From the NCBI RefSeq assembly GCF_023715365.1, contig NZ_JAMBNZ010000002.1:310001-374000 (forward strand): a stretch of DNA of 64,000 nt. The letters are read 5' to 3'. Shown one piece after another: positions 9,428 to 18,269 of the stretch (positions are counted from its first letter, which is position 1; each line of letters starts with the position of its first letter). The translations under genes and the position numbers were made by a program. The stretch comes from Georgenia satyanarayanai. GTDB taxonomy: Bacteria; Actinomycetota; Actinomycetes; Actinomycetales; Actinomycetaceae. The notes below the pieces were generated by a model that had not been told where the DNA came from, searched no databases, and saw only the letters and a program-made list of their open reading frames with translations.

Positions 9428-11481
9428 GCCGTCAGCACCTGCCGACGCTCGGCGATGGCCGAGGTGATGAGCTCGACCGCCTCGGCCACGGGGACCCCGT
9501 TGCGCTGGGAGCCGTCGCGGAAGCGGAAGGAGACCGCTCCGGCGTCGGCGTCCTCGCCACCCGCGATGAGGATGAAGGGGACCTTCTCCTTCGTCGCGTT
9601 GCGGATCTTCTTGTTGAAGCGGTCGTCGCTCTGGTCGAGCTCGGCACGGACGCCGCGCGCACGGAGCTGGGCGACGACGTCGGCGAGGTAGTCGTCGAAG
9701 ACGTCGGCGACCGGCACGGCGACGACCTGGACGGGCGCGAGCCACGCGGGGAAGGCACCGGCGTAGTGCTCGAGGAGCACGCCGAAGAAGCGTTCGATGG
9801 AGCCGAAGAGGGCGCGGTGGATCATCACCGGGCGCTGGCGGGTGCCGTCGGCGGCCTGGTACTCGAGGTCGAAGAGCTCGGGGAGGTTGAAGTCGAGCTG
9901 GATGGTCGACATCTGCCAGGTGCGTCCGATGGCGTCCCTGGCCTGGACGGAGATCTTCGGCCCGTAGAACGCGGCGCCCCCCGGGTCGGGGACGAGGTCG
10001 AGGCCGGAGGCGGTGGCGACCTCCTCGAGCACGCGGGTGGCCTCCTCCCACGTCGCCTCGTCACCGACGGACTTCTCCGGGTCACGGGTGGAGAGCTCGA
10101 GGTAGAAGTCGTCGAGCCCGTAGTCCTTGAGGAGGTCCAGGACGAAGGTGAGCAGGGAGTTCAGCTCGTCCTTCATCTGCTCGCGGGTGCAGTAGATGTG
10201 GGCGTCGTCCTGGGTGAAGCCGCGGGCGCGGGTGAGGCCGTGGATGACGCCGGACTTCTCGTACCGGTAGACGGTGCCGAACTCGAAGAGCCGCAGCGGC
10301 AGCTCGCGGTAGGAGCGGCCGCGGGAGCCGAAGACGAGGTTGTGCATCGGGCAGTTCATCGGCTTGAGGTAGTAGTCCTGCCCCTGCCGCTTGATGTTGC
10401 CCTCGGCGTCGCGCTCCTCGTCCAGGTGCATCGGGGGGTACATGCCCTCGCGGTACCAGTCGAGGTGCCCGGAGGTCTCGAAGAGGTGGCCCTTGGTGAT
10501 GTGGGGCGTGTTGACGAAGGAGTAGCCGGCCTGGACGTGACGGCGGCGGGAGTACTCCTCCATCTCCATGCGGATCGTCGCGCCCTTGGGGTGGAAGACG
10601 GGCAGGCCGGAGCCGATCTCGTCGGGGAAGGAGAAGAGGTCCATCTCCGAGCCGAGGCGGCGGTGGTCGCGACGCTCGGCCTCCGCCAGACGCTCCTGGT
10701 AGGCCTTGAGCTCGTCCTTCGTGGGCCACGCCGTGCCGTAGACGCGCTGCAGCTGGGGGTTCTTCTCGCTGCCCCGCCAGTAGGCGGCGGCCGAGCGCAT
10801 GAGCGCGAAGCCGTTGCCGATGAGCTTGGTGCTGGGCAGGTGGGGGCCGCGGCACAGGTCCTTCCAGGCCACCTCTCCCCCGCGGCGGACGTTGTCGTAG
10901 ATCGTCAGCTCGCCGGCGCCGACCTCCACCGAGGCACCCTCGGCGGCGTCCTCCGCGCTGGACCCCTTGAGGCCGATGAGCTCGAGCTTGTAGGGCTCGT
11001 CGGCGAGCTCGGCGCGGGCCTCGTCGTCGGTGACGACGCGGCGCACGAAGGTCTGACCCTCGCGGATGATCCGGTTCATCTGCTTCTCGAGGTCCTTGAG
11101 GTCCTCGGGCGTGAACGGGGTCTCGACGTCGAAGTCGTAGTAGAAGCCGTCCTTGATGGGCGGGCCGATGCCGAGGCGCGCGTCCGAGCGCACCTGCTGC
11201 ACGGCCTGGGCCAGCACGTGGGCGGCGGAGTGGCGCAGGATGGACAGGCCGTCGTCGCTGGCGATGTCGACCTTCTCGACGACGGCGCCGGCCGGGAGGC
11301 GCGACACGTCGGTGGCGAGGTCCTTGAGCTCACCGTCCACCCGGAGGGCGACGACGGCGCGGTCCTCACCGAACAGGTCCGTCCCGGTGGTCCCCTCGGT
11401 GACCGTGCGCTCGGCGCCGTCGACGTGGATGACCTGCTCGGAGACGGATGACACAGTGAGCTCCCGCTGTGGTTCGGACAT
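9424..11481 (-). CDS. thrS: Threonyl-tRNA synthetase
   Basis: This 685-aa class II synthetase charges tRNA-Thr. It has an N-terminal TGS domain (about 1-75), an editing (SAD) domain with HSAAH at 84-88, the catalytic core, and a C-terminal anticodon-binding domain. The catalytic zinc is held by the Cys in MNCPMH and His residues such as that in TQDDAHI. Motif 2 reads [10 protein letters not shown]. It is the first gene of a coupled chain leading into PI and PIM synthesis. A TACGAT box 9 nt before the ATG suggests a leaderless or nearly leaderless start; no T-box leader is visible. Confidence 0.98.
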   Translation of the reverse strand: MSEPQRELTVSSVSEQVIHVDGAERTVTEGTTGTDLFGEDRAVVALRVDGELKDLATDVSRLPAGAVVEKVDIASDDGLSILRHSAAHVLAQAVQQVRSDARLGIGPPIKDGFYYDFDVETPFTPEDLKDLEKQMNRIIREGQTFVRRVVTDDEARAELADEPYKLELIGLKGSSAEDAAEGASVEVGAGELTIYDNVRRGGEVAWKDLCRGPHLPSTKLIGNGFALMRSAAAYWRGSEKNPQLQRVYGTAWPTKDELKAYQERLAEAERRDHRRLGSEMDLFSFPDEIGSGLPVFHPKGATIRMEMEEYSRRRHVQAGYSFVNTPHITKGHLFETSGHLDWYREGMYPPMHLDEERDAEGNIKRQGQDYYLKPMNCPMHNLVFGSRGRSYRELPLRLFEFGTVYRYEKSGVIHGLTRARGFTQDDAHIYCTREQMKDELNSLLTFVLDLLKDYGLDDFYLELSTRDPEKSVGDEATWEEATRVLEEVATASGLDLVPDPGGAAFYGPKISVQARDAIGRTWQMSTIQLDFNLPELFDLEYQAADGTRQRPVMIHRALFGSIERFFGVLLEHYAGAFPAWLAPVQVVAVPVADVFDDYLADVVAQLRARGVRAELDQSDDRFNKKIRNATKEKVPFILIAGGEDADAGAVSFRFRDGSQRNGVPVAEAVELITSAIAERRQVLTA

Positions 11482-11490
11482 GACTGACCG

Positions 11491-11496
11491 ATCGTA
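11491..11496 (-). promoter_or_regulatory. Candidate -10 for thrS operon
   Basis: TACGAT on the minus strand is 9 nt before the thrS ATG. It would drive the thrS-HIT-pgsA-patA-pimA-lemA-like chain. Confidence 0.4.
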
Positions 11497-11592
11497 CTCA
11501 GGTTGTCCGCACCGCCCCGGCCCCGTCCCGCCCGCGTGCCGAATCGTCACCGTTCCGTTGCCGGAGTAGCGCGGGTCACCGCGCGTGTGCGC

Positions 11593-12066
11593 TCACAGCG
11601 CGAGCTTCAGGCCCTCGTGGCTCGCCTGGTAGCCGATGCGCCGGTAGAAGCGCTGAGCGTCGGCCCGGCGTTTGTCGGTGGTCAGCTGCGCCACCGTCGC
11701 GCCCCGACGGCGCCCGTACTCGTGCGCCCAGGCGAACAGCGCCGTGCCCACGCCAGATCCTCGGACGGCCGCGGCGAGGCGGACCGCCTCGACCTGCAAC
11801 CGCGTCGCGCCAGCGCGGGCGAGACCTGGCAGCAGGGTGAGCTGCATGGTCCCGACCACCCGGTCCGCGGCGTCCCGCACCACGACGAGGAACTGCCGCG
11901 GGTCCGCGTCGATCTCCTGGAACGCCTTGAGGTAGGGATCGAGGGTGTCCGTCTCGCGGCACGCCCCGATGTCGTCGTCGGTGAGCAGCGCCACGATCGC
12001 CGGGACGTCCTCCTCCGTCGCGCGCGCGACCACGTAGGACCGTCCGCCGGCCGTCAGGGTGTCCAT
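11593..12066 (-). CDS. GNAT-family N-acetyltransferase
   Basis: The 157-aa single-domain GNAT has the acetyl-CoA pyrophosphate loop RGSGVG preceded by VEAVRL (motif A) and a C-terminal DAQRFYRRIGYQ motif B. It resembles small amino-group acetyltransferases. The substrate is not predictable. It is monocistronic, lying upstream of thrS on the same strand with a 111-nt gap. A CAGGCT box 7 nt before the ATG is a weak leaderless -10 candidate. Confidence 0.85.
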   Translation of the reverse strand: MDTLTAGGRSYVVARATEEDVPAIVALLTDDDIGACRETDTLDPYLKAFQEIDADPRQFLVVVRDAADRVVGTMQLTLLPGLARAGATRLQVEAVRLAAAVRGSGVGTALFAWAHEYGRRRGATVAQLTTDKRRADAQRFYRRIGYQASHEGLKLAL

Positions 12067-12297
12067 GCAGACGAGCCTGCCAGCACGTCACGTGCGTCGC
12101 GCGTCCTTGACGGCGCCTCTCAAGGGCGCGGGGCGCGAGCGCGCGCACGCCCCGAGCCGGGGCCCGGCTCCAGCCGCCCGGGCCCACGAGGCGGACGAGA
12201 TCGGTGTCGGCGCGAACGGTGCCGAGGTGGAGCATGGCCGGCCCACAGCGGTCCTCCGCCTGCCGAGGAGGACCCCATGGACCGGCACAGGGGAACG

Positions 12298-12333
12298 ACG
12301 AAGCCCCCCGGCCTGACGGCCGGGGGGCTTCGT
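12298..12333 (-). terminator. Terminator of the tRNA Val-Cys-Gly cluster
   Basis: A perfect 16-bp stem (arms 12298-12313 and 12318-12333) encloses a TGAC loop. It lies just 3' of tRNA-Val(GAC) on the minus strand. The CG-rich stem with flanking A/T fits intrinsic termination. Confidence 0.85.
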
Positions 12334-12338
12334 TCTCG

Positions 12339-12410
12339 TGGGCGATACTGGGATCGAACCAGTGACCTCTTCCGTGTCAGGGAAGCGCGCTACCGCTGCG
12401 CCAATCGCCC
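12339..12410 (-). tRNA. tRNA-Val (anticodon GAC)
   Basis: The cloverleaf has acceptor stem GGGCGAT/ATCGCCC, anticodon stem CTTCC/GGAAG around loop CTGACAC, and a TTCGATC T-loop. CCA is not encoded. It is the last of three tRNAs transcribed leftwards into the hairpin at 12298-12333. Confidence 0.96.
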
Positions 12411-12427
12411 TTGTCTTGCTTCAACCG

Positions 12428-12498
12428 AGGTGGCGACGGGATTCGAACCCGTGTGTACGGCTTTGCAGGCCGCTGCCTCGCCTCTCGGCCACGCCACC
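12428..12498 (-). tRNA. tRNA-Cys (anticodon GCA)
   Basis: The acceptor stem GGTGGCG pairs with CGCCACC. The anticodon loop is CTGCAAA, and U is the discriminator base, as expected for tRNA-Cys. It is the middle gene of the trio. Confidence 0.96.
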
Positions 12499-12536
12499 CT
12501 GAGGCTTGTACTGCCCCACCGGGGGGTGGTACCTCG

Positions 12537-12609
12537 AGCGGATGACGGGACTCGAACCCGCGACCCTCACCTTGGCAAGGTGATGCTCTACCAACTGAGC
12601 CACATCCGC
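12537..12609 (-). tRNA. tRNA-Gly (anticodon GCC)
   Basis: The acceptor stem GCGGATG pairs with CATCCGC. The anticodon stem TCACC/GGTGA holds loop TTGCCAA, and U is the discriminator. It is the first gene of the tRNA trio. Confidence 0.96.
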
Positions 12610-12681
12610 GTTGCTGCCGGGCTTCCCCGGCGGCGTTGCCAACATTAGCCGAGGGGAGGGCCGCTCGTCCAACTCGCCCAC

Positions 12682-12687
12682 TAGCGT
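12682..12687 (+). promoter_or_regulatory. -10 element for pabB (leaderless)
   Basis: TAGCGT ends 7 nt before the GTG at 12695. This spacing decides the start choice over the GTG at 12686, which overlaps the box itself. Confidence 0.5.
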
Positions 12688-12694
12688 GGCGCGA

Positions 12695-13813
12695 GTGACC
12701 TCAGCAGCCCCCTCCGGACGCCTCCACGAGGCCCGCGCGGACTTCCCCGGAGTGCGCGCTCGCGGCCTCATCCAGTGCGCTGACCTGCGCCGACATCCCG
12801 AGGTGCTGAGCTCGGGGTGGTGGGCGGTGGTGGCCGACTTCGAGGGGCGGGTGACCGGCTGGCGCTTCGCCGAAACGTCCCCTGCCGTCCACGATGTGAC
12901 AAGGACCACGGGCCGATCTGGACCGGACGGCGGCGGGACCTGGTCCGGCCCCTCCCCCGCCTCCTGGCGCAGCTCCCTGGACGAGGAGGGCTACGTCGCG
13001 GCCGTGCGCAGGATCCGGGAGTCGGTCCGCGAGGGGGACGTCTACCAGGCGAACATCTGCCGGGTGCTGTCCGCTCCGCTCGGCTCGGCGACGGCGGAGC
13101 CGGACGCCGCCGCGCTCGCCGCCATCCTCGCGGCCGGCAACCCCGCTCCCCACGCGGGGACGGTCCACGTCCCGCTCGGGGCGGCCGAGCGGCCGGTCTG
13201 GGTGGTCAGCGCCTCTCCCGAGCTCTTCCTCTCCGCCGGGGACGGGCGGGTGGTGTCCGGGCCCATCAAGGGCACGGCCACGCGGGCGCAGGACCTCGGC
13301 GCCAAGGACCGCGCGGAGAACGTCATGATCACCGACCTCGTCCGCAACGACCTCCAGCGCGTGTGCCTCCCGGGCACGGTCGAGGTGCTCGACCTGTGCG
13401 CCGTCGAGCAGCACCCGGGGCTCGTCCACCTCGTCTCCCGGGTCGGGGGCACACTGCGCGACCCGCTGGACGCCGCCGGCTGGGCAACGCTGCTCGGCGC
13501 CACGCTGCCACCCGCCTCGGTGAGCGGCGCCCCGAAGTCGAGCGCCCTGCGGCTCATCACCGAGCTGGAGCCGGGGCCACGCGGCCCGTACTGCGGGGCG
13601 GTCGGCTGGATCGACGCGGACAACGGCCGGGCCGAGCTCGCCGTCGGGATCCGCACCTTCTGGTGGACCCCGCCCACCGGGCGCGGCGCGGGCGCGCTCC
13701 ACTTCGGCACCGGCGCCGGCATCACGTGGGGCAGCGACCCGCAGGCCGAGTGGCACGAGACCGAGCTCAAGGCGTCCCGCCTCGTCGCCCTCGCCTCCAC
13801 CCCCGCCCGCTGA
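12695..13813 (+). CDS. pabB: Aminodeoxychorismate synthase component I (PabB)
   Basis: The 372-aa chorismate-binding enzyme shows the family signatures PIKGTATR, DLVRNDLQRVC and LPPASVSGAPK. PabB converts chorismate to 4-amino-4-deoxychorismate for folate synthesis, using ammonia from a PabA glutaminase that is not in this window. It is shorter than E. coli PabB (about 450 aa) because the N-terminal domain is reduced. Adjacent pabC supports PabB over anthranilate synthase TrpE. The GTG at 12695 is chosen because a TAGCGT -10 box lies 7 nt upstream. Confidence 0.9.
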   Translation: MTSAAPSGRLHEARADFPGVRARGLIQCADLRRHPEVLSSGWWAVVADFEGRVTGWRFAETSPAVHDVTRTTGRSGPDGGGTWSGPSPASWRSSLDEEGYVAAVRRIRESVREGDVYQANICRVLSAPLGSATAEPDAAALAAILAAGNPAPHAGTVHVPLGAAERPVWVVSASPELFLSAGDGRVVSGPIKGTATRAQDLGAKDRAENVMITDLVRNDLQRVCLPGTVEVLDLCAVEQHPGLVHLVSRVGGTLRDPLDAAGWATLLGATLPPASVSGAPKSSALRLITELEPGPRGPYCGAVGWIDADNGRAELAVGIRTFWWTPPTGRGAGALHFGTGAGITWGSDPQAEWHETELKASRLVALASTPAR

Positions 13814-13830
13814 CCTCCCCGCCCCTCCTC

Positions 13831-13850
13831 GTCGCCGACAGCTGGCTTTC
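13831..13850 (+). repeat. Half-copy of the CGCCGACAGCT intergenic repeat
   Basis: A CGCCGACAGCTGGCTTT stretch lies between pabB and pabC. It shares its first 11 bases exactly with the copies at 28141, 39121 and 60647. Confidence 0.5.
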
Positions 13851-13985
13851 GCCCCGCGCCCCCGTCCGGCCCTGCCTTCGCTCCGCTCAGCTCCCCGCTT
13901 TTCCTCCGGCCTCCCCGCTTCCCTCCTCTCTGGACGAGGTGAACAGGGGAGGTCACAGAGCCGCCCGTGGTGGCACGCTTCACCC

Positions 13986-14843
13986 ATGAGCACTCTCGTG
14001 TGGTTCGACGGTGAGGTCCGGCCCGCCGAGGAGCCCGTCGTCACGGCCCTGGACCGGGGCCTCACGGTGGGCGACGGCGTCTTCGACACCTGCGTCGTCG
14101 TCTCCGGACGGCCCTTCGCGCTGCGCCGGCACGTGGCCCGGCTCGTCCGCTCGGCCACCACCGCGGGACTGCCACTCCCGCCCGTCGACGTCGTCACCTC
14201 CGCCGCCCTCGACCTCGCCGCCCGGCTCGAGGGCGGGAGCGGGCGCCTGCGGATGACGTGGACCGCCGGTCCCCTGCCTGCCGGGACATCCCGAGCCGAC
14301 GCGACGCCCACCCTCCTTCTCACCGCCTCCGCCGAGCGGGTGCCCCACCCGGGAGCCGACGGACCGCGCCCGCGTACCGCCGTCGTCGTCGTGCCGTGGG
14401 TGCGCAACGAACGCTCCCCGCTCGTGGGCGTGAAGTCCACCTCCTACGGGGAGAACGTCCTCGCCCTCGAGCACGCCCGCCGCCAGGGCGGGACCGAGGC
14501 GGTGCTCGCCAACACCAGGGACGAGCTGTGCGAAGGGTCGGCGTCCAACGTCTTCCTCGAGACCGGCGGAGAGCTGCTCACCCCTCCCGTCGCCTCCGGC
14601 TGCCTCGCGGGCGTCACCCGGGAGCTCGTCCTCGAGTGGGCGACCGAGGCCGGCCTGCCCGTGCGCGAGGCGGTCGTGCCGATGGCCGAGTTCCTGGCGG
14701 CCGAGTACGCGGCCGTGACGTCCGCCACGCGCGGCATCGTCCCCGTCGACAGCATCGACGGCCGCGACATCACGCCGGGGCCGGTGACGCTGCGAGTCCA
14801 GGAGCTCTACGCGGCCCGAGCCGCGGAGGACCTCGACCCGTGA
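13986..14843 (+). CDS. pabC: Aminodeoxychorismate lyase (PabC), PLP-dependent
   Basis: The 285-aa fold-type IV PLP enzyme releases pyruvate from aminodeoxychorismate to give p-aminobenzoate. The Schiff-base lysine is Lys150 in GVKSTSY, and GSASNVFLE is the PLP-phosphate-binding segment. The branched-chain aminotransferase family is similar, but the pabB neighbour 172 bp upstream makes PabC the better call. No strong ribosome binding site is seen. A CACGCT hexamer 6 nt before the ATG may serve as the -10 of a leaderless message. Confidence 0.9.
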   Translation: MSTLVWFDGEVRPAEEPVVTALDRGLTVGDGVFDTCVVVSGRPFALRRHVARLVRSATTAGLPLPPVDVVTSAALDLAARLEGGSGRLRMTWTAGPLPAGTSRADATPTLLLTASAERVPHPGADGPRPRTAVVVVPWVRNERSPLVGVKSTSYGENVLALEHARRQGGTEAVLANTRDELCEGSASNVFLETGGELLTPPVASGCLAGVTRELVLEWATEAGLPVREAVVPMAEFLAAEYAAVTSATRGIVPVDSIDGRDITPGPVTLRVQELYAARAAEDLDP

Positions 14844-14888
14844 GCGGTTTGGGGGCACGGCCGACGGTGGGCTAACATCGTCCAGCGC

Positions 14889-14960
14889 GGGCGATTGGCT
14901 CAGTGGTAGAGCGCCTCGTTCACACCGAGGAGGTCACTGGTTCGAACCCAGTATCGCCCA
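14889..14960 (+). tRNA. tRNA-Val (anticodon CAC)
   Basis: The acceptor stem is GGGCGAT/ATCGCCC and the anticodon stem CCTCG/CGAGG holds loop TTCACAC. The T-arm is identical to tRNA-Val(GAC) at 12339 apart from one base. CCA follows directly at 14961-14963, so it may be encoded. It is 72 nt without CCA. Confidence 0.95.
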
Positions 14961-14967
14961 CCAGCGC

Positions 14968-15002
14968 AGCAGGGCCCCTGACCAGTGGTCAGGGGCCCTG
15001 CT
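14968..15002 (+). terminator. Terminator of tRNA-Val(CAC)
   Basis: A perfect 16-bp stem (14968-14983 with 14987-15002) closes a 3-nt loop and is followed by CGTTCTT. It lies 5 nt after the CCA of the tRNA. Confidence 0.88.
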
Positions 15003-15016
15003 CGTTCTTGCGCCGC

Positions 15017-15613
15017 TCACTCGTCACGACCGGCGTCGGTCTTCGGATAGCCAGCGCCAGGAGACGGCGATCTCATCGCCTCGAGAAGTGGGATGGTCCA
15101 GTCGGGCTCGACGAACCCGCCGCTCGTACCCCGGGGTCGAACGAGGTCGAATCGCGTGAGATCGGATCCTCTGGCCGCCCACTGGACGTAGGTCTTACAA
15201 ACGTCGGGCATCGCCTGAGAACTGAAGGACGTGTCTGTGAAGAGGTCGTACGCCGCTGACTGCTGGGACACGAAACGCTGGCCGCTGCGCGTCGCCGGAG
15301 CGCGCACGTGACCGTCATCGCTGTGCCACACGCGGAGGACATCGACGGGGGTGGGATGGAGGAGGAGCCCACTCATGGGCAGCCCCAGGTTGTCCTCCTC
15401 ATCCAGTCGCGGATCCAGGTCCCGCAGGTGCGCCATCGCTTCACGCCGGGCGATGTGATGGAACAGGTGCAGATCCGCTGCGGGGCGCCAGCGATGTTCC
15501 CTGTGGACCTCCACAGCGATGGTGAGTCCGCGACAGAGCCCCTCGGACAGAGTCTGCAACGTCGGCCAGAGACGCTCGAGCGCGGCGTCCGGCCCATGCT
15601 CCGATCTGCGCAT
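15017..15613 (-). CDS. Hypothetical protein of atypical composition
   Basis: This is a 198-aa open frame that I do not recognise. Base composition is visibly lower in GC than in the neighbours, and codon use includes many A/T-ending codons. No signal peptide or membrane helix is evident. The middle is His/Arg-rich (DLHLFHHIARREAM). The frame reads sensibly upstream of the only start codon (as SRWFYAG before Met1), so the gene may be 5'-truncated. It ends just after the tRNA-Val terminator, on the opposite strand. Composition and tRNA adjacency hint at acquired DNA; no integrase is present. Confidence 0.6.
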   Translation of the reverse strand: MRRSEHGPDAALERLWPTLQTLSEGLCRGLTIAVEVHREHRWRPAADLHLFHHIARREAMAHLRDLDPRLDEEDNLGLPMSGLLLHPTPVDVLRVWHSDDGHVRAPATRSGQRFVSQQSAAYDLFTDTSFSSQAMPDVCKTYVQWAARGSDLTRFDLVRPRGTSGGFVEPDWTIPLLEAMRSPSPGAGYPKTDAGRDE

Positions 15614-15714
15614 GCCCGCATAGAACCATCGGCTACCGACATCCGGGACAGATCCACAGGACGGTCGCCCTCGCTGCTCACCTCGTGAGGTGCCAGCGCG
15701 CCAGACACAGGGCC

Positions 15715-16079
15715 TCAGGACGCGAGGTCGAGGACGGAGCGGTCCCCGCGTCTCTCCACGCCGTGCTCGTCGTACGGCTCGACGGGGTCGGGAGCCGAGG
15801 CCGCCGCCCGGTGAGCGGGTTGCGGACCGGCACCTCGGTCACGATGGACGTCGCAGTGCCGTCCCGGCCACGAAGCAGCCGTGTGAGGTTGACCACCTGG
15901 ACGACGTGGCCGGCGACGACGTGGCCACCTCCGGGGACCCCGTCGTCGAGCTCCTGGACGAGGCAGCCGACGAGGGTCTCCACGGGCAGGCGCAGGATCC
16001 GCGCTGCATCGACGCTGCCCGGACCGACGCACCTCACAACCACCAGACCCACCTGCCGACCGGGCGACAGATCGAGCAT
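15715..16079 (-). pseudogene. Small unrecognised gene with apparent frameshift
   Basis: A good start (GGGAGG ribosome binding site, ATG at 16079) opens a frame reading MLDLSPGRQVGLVVVRCVGP, and coding-like sequence continues to VTEVPVRNPLTG. After a GGGCGGCGG run near 15800 the coding character moves to another minus frame, which reads APDPVEPYDEHGVERRGDRS and ends at a TGA at 15715. In the original frame the tail becomes Ser/Thr/Arg-rich and non-protein-like. About 121 codons remain in total. The shift could be a true mutation, a sequencing error in a G-run, or programmed. Function is unknown. Confidence 0.5.
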
Positions 16080-16148
16080 CGCGTCCTCCCTCGGACCACG
16101 CCCGAACACGGCGGGCCGAATCGCTGCAGCGATGAGAACCTAGCGGTC

Positions 16149-18269
16149 ATGCAGCCTTGGCCTGGACGTCCCTATCCCCTCGGTGCCACGTTCGACGGCA
16201 CCGGCACGAACTTCGCCCTCTACTCCTCCGTCGCCGAGCGGGTGGAACTGTGCCTCATCGACGACGACGGCACGGAGGAGCGCATCGAGCTCACCGAGGT
16301 CGACGGTCACGTGTGGCACTGCTTCCTCCGGGCGGCACAGCCCGGGCAGCGTTACGGCTACCGCGTCCACGGGCCCTACGACCCGGAGCAGGGCCACAGG
16401 TGCGACCCCTCCAAGCTGCTGCTGGACCCGTACGCCAAGGCGATCGACGGTCAGATCACCAGCGACCCGTCCCTGTACTCCTACCAGTTCGGTGACCCGA
16501 TGAAGCGGAACACCGACGACTCGGCCCCGCACACGATGTACTCGGTCGTCATCAACCCGTTCTTCGACTGGGAGTTCGACCGCCCGCCGGGCCACGAGTA
16601 CCACGACTCGGTCATCTACGAGGCCCACGTCAAGGGCCTGACCCAGCTGCACCCCGACGTCCCCGAGGACATCCGCGGCACCTACGCCGCGCTGGCCCAC
16701 CCGGCGATCATCGAGCACCTCACGGCCCTGGGCGTGACGGCGCTCGAGCTCATGCCGGTGCACCAGTTCGTCAACGACCCGCACCTCCAGGAGAAGGGGC
16801 TGAGCAACTACTGGGGCTACAACACCATCGGCTTCTTCGCCCCCCACAACGCCTACAGCTCGCTGGGCGGCGCCGGCCAGCAGGTGCAGGAGTTCAAGAC
16901 GATGGTCAAGGCGCTGCACGAGGCGAACATCGAGGTCATCCTCGACGTCGTCTACAACCACACCGCCGAGGGGAACCACCTGGGGCCCACGCTGTCCTTC
17001 AAGGGCATCGACAACGCCTCGTACTACCGGCTCGTCGAGGGCGACGAGGCGCACTACTTCGACACCACCGGCACGGGCAACTCCCTGCTCATGCGCTCCC
17101 CGCACACGCTGCAGATGATCATGGACTCGCTGCGGTACTGGATCACCGACATGCACGTCGACGGCTTCCGCTTCGACCTCGCCTCGACCCTGGCCCGCGA
17201 GCTGCACGCCGTCGACCGGCTGTCGTCCTTCTTCGACATCATCCAGCAGGACCCGGTCATCTCCCAGGTCAAGCTCATCGCCGAGCCGTGGGACCTCGGC
17301 GAGGGCGGCTACCAGGTCGGTGGCTTCCCCCCGCTGTGGACGGAGTGGAACGGGCACTACCGCGACACCGTGCGTGACTACTGGCGCGGTGAGCCGGCGA
17401 CGCTGGCCGAGCTCGCCAGTCGCATCACCGGTTCCGCGGACCTGTACGAGCACTCGGGCCGCCGGCCGGTCGCCTCGATCAACTTCGTCACCGCCCACGA
17501 CGGCTTCACCATGCGTGACCTCGTCTCCTACAACGAGAAGCACAACGAGGCCAACGGCGAGGGCAACCAGGACGGCGAGAACCACAACCGGTCGTGGAAC
17601 AGCGGCGCGGAGGGTGAGACGGACGACCCGGAGATCACCGCGCTGCGGGAGCGTCGCCACCGCAACTTCCTCGCCACCCTGCTCTTCTCCCAGGGTGTGC
17701 CGATGATCGCCCACGGCGACGAGCTCGGCCGCACCCAGCAGGGCAACAACAACGTCTACTGCCAGGACAACGAGCTGGCCTGGGTGGACTGGGACCTCAC
17801 CGAGAAGCAGGAGCACCTGCTCGACTTCACCCAGCGGATGATCCACTTCCGCGCCGCGCACCCGGTCCTGCGTCGGCGCCGGTTCTTCGCCGGCGACCCC
17901 GGCCACGGCGGGCAGTCCGACATCGGCGAGATCGCCTGGCTCAAGCCCTCGGCCGAGCCGATGCAGGAGGAGGACTGGCACGAGTCGCACGCCCGCTCGA
18001 TCATGATCTTCTACAACGGGATGGCCATCACCGAACCGGACGCCCGCGGTGAGCAGGTGACCGACGACAACCTCCTCGTCCTGCTCAACGCGGCGGCCGA
18101 GCCGGTCACCTTCACGCTCCCGGACGAGTCCTTCGGTTCGGTGTGGCGCACCGCCATCAACACCAACCCGAAGGCCGCGGCGAACGGGGAGTACGCCCCC
18201 GGAGACACCGTCGAGCTCGTCTCGCACAAGACCCTCATCCTCGTGTGCCCCAAGGAGGACGACGCATGA
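16149..18269 (+). CDS. glgX: Glycogen debranching enzyme GlgX/TreX
   Basis: The 706-aa GH13 isoamylase-type enzyme removes alpha-1,6 branches from glycogen and so supplies linear maltodextrins to TreY. It has an N-terminal CBM48-like domain (about 1-150), the catalytic barrel and a C-terminal beta domain. The four GH13 regions are visible: DVVYNHT, GFRFDLAST (nucleophile Asp), LIAEPWD (acid/base Glu) and FVTAHDG. It heads the glgX-treY-treZ operon and overlaps treY by 4 nt (ATGA). No clear ribosome binding site precedes the ATG. Confidence 0.96.
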   Translation: MQPWPGRPYPLGATFDGTGTNFALYSSVAERVELCLIDDDGTEERIELTEVDGHVWHCFLRAAQPGQRYGYRVHGPYDPEQGHRCDPSKLLLDPYAKAIDGQITSDPSLYSYQFGDPMKRNTDDSAPHTMYSVVINPFFDWEFDRPPGHEYHDSVIYEAHVKGLTQLHPDVPEDIRGTYAALAHPAIIEHLTALGVTALELMPVHQFVNDPHLQEKGLSNYWGYNTIGFFAPHNAYSSLGGAGQQVQEFKTMVKALHEANIEVILDVVYNHTAEGNHLGPTLSFKGIDNASYYRLVEGDEAHYFDTTGTGNSLLMRSPHTLQMIMDSLRYWITDMHVDGFRFDLASTLARELHAVDRLSSFFDIIQQDPVISQVKLIAEPWDLGEGGYQVGGFPPLWTEWNGHYRDTVRDYWRGEPATLAELASRITGSADLYEHSGRRPVASINFVTAHDGFTMRDLVSYNEKHNEANGEGNQDGENHNRSWNSGAEGETDDPEITALRERRHRNFLATLLFSQGVPMIAHGDELGRTQQGNNNVYCQDNELAWVDWDLTEKQEHLLDFTQRMIHFRAAHPVLRRRRFFAGDPGHGGQSDIGEIAWLKPSAEPMQEEDWHESHARSIMIFYNGMAITEPDARGEQVTDDNLLVLLNAAAEPVTFTLPDESFGSVWRTAINTNPKAAANGEYAPGDTVELVSHKTLILVCPKEDDA

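Noticed and set aside
11482-11592. T-box or other leader regulating thrS
   Set aside because: Only about 110 nt separate thrS from the GNAT gene, with no specifier-like stem, and a -10 box lies 9 nt before the start.
12067-12297. Small gene between the GNAT gene and the tRNA terminator
   Set aside because: Open frames here are Arg/Pro/Ala-rich on both strands, without motifs or plausible starts.
14960-16148. Genomic island with attachment sites at tRNA-Val
   Set aside because: No integrase and no direct repeat of the tRNA 3' end were found; only the composition difference remains, reported as a weaker finding.
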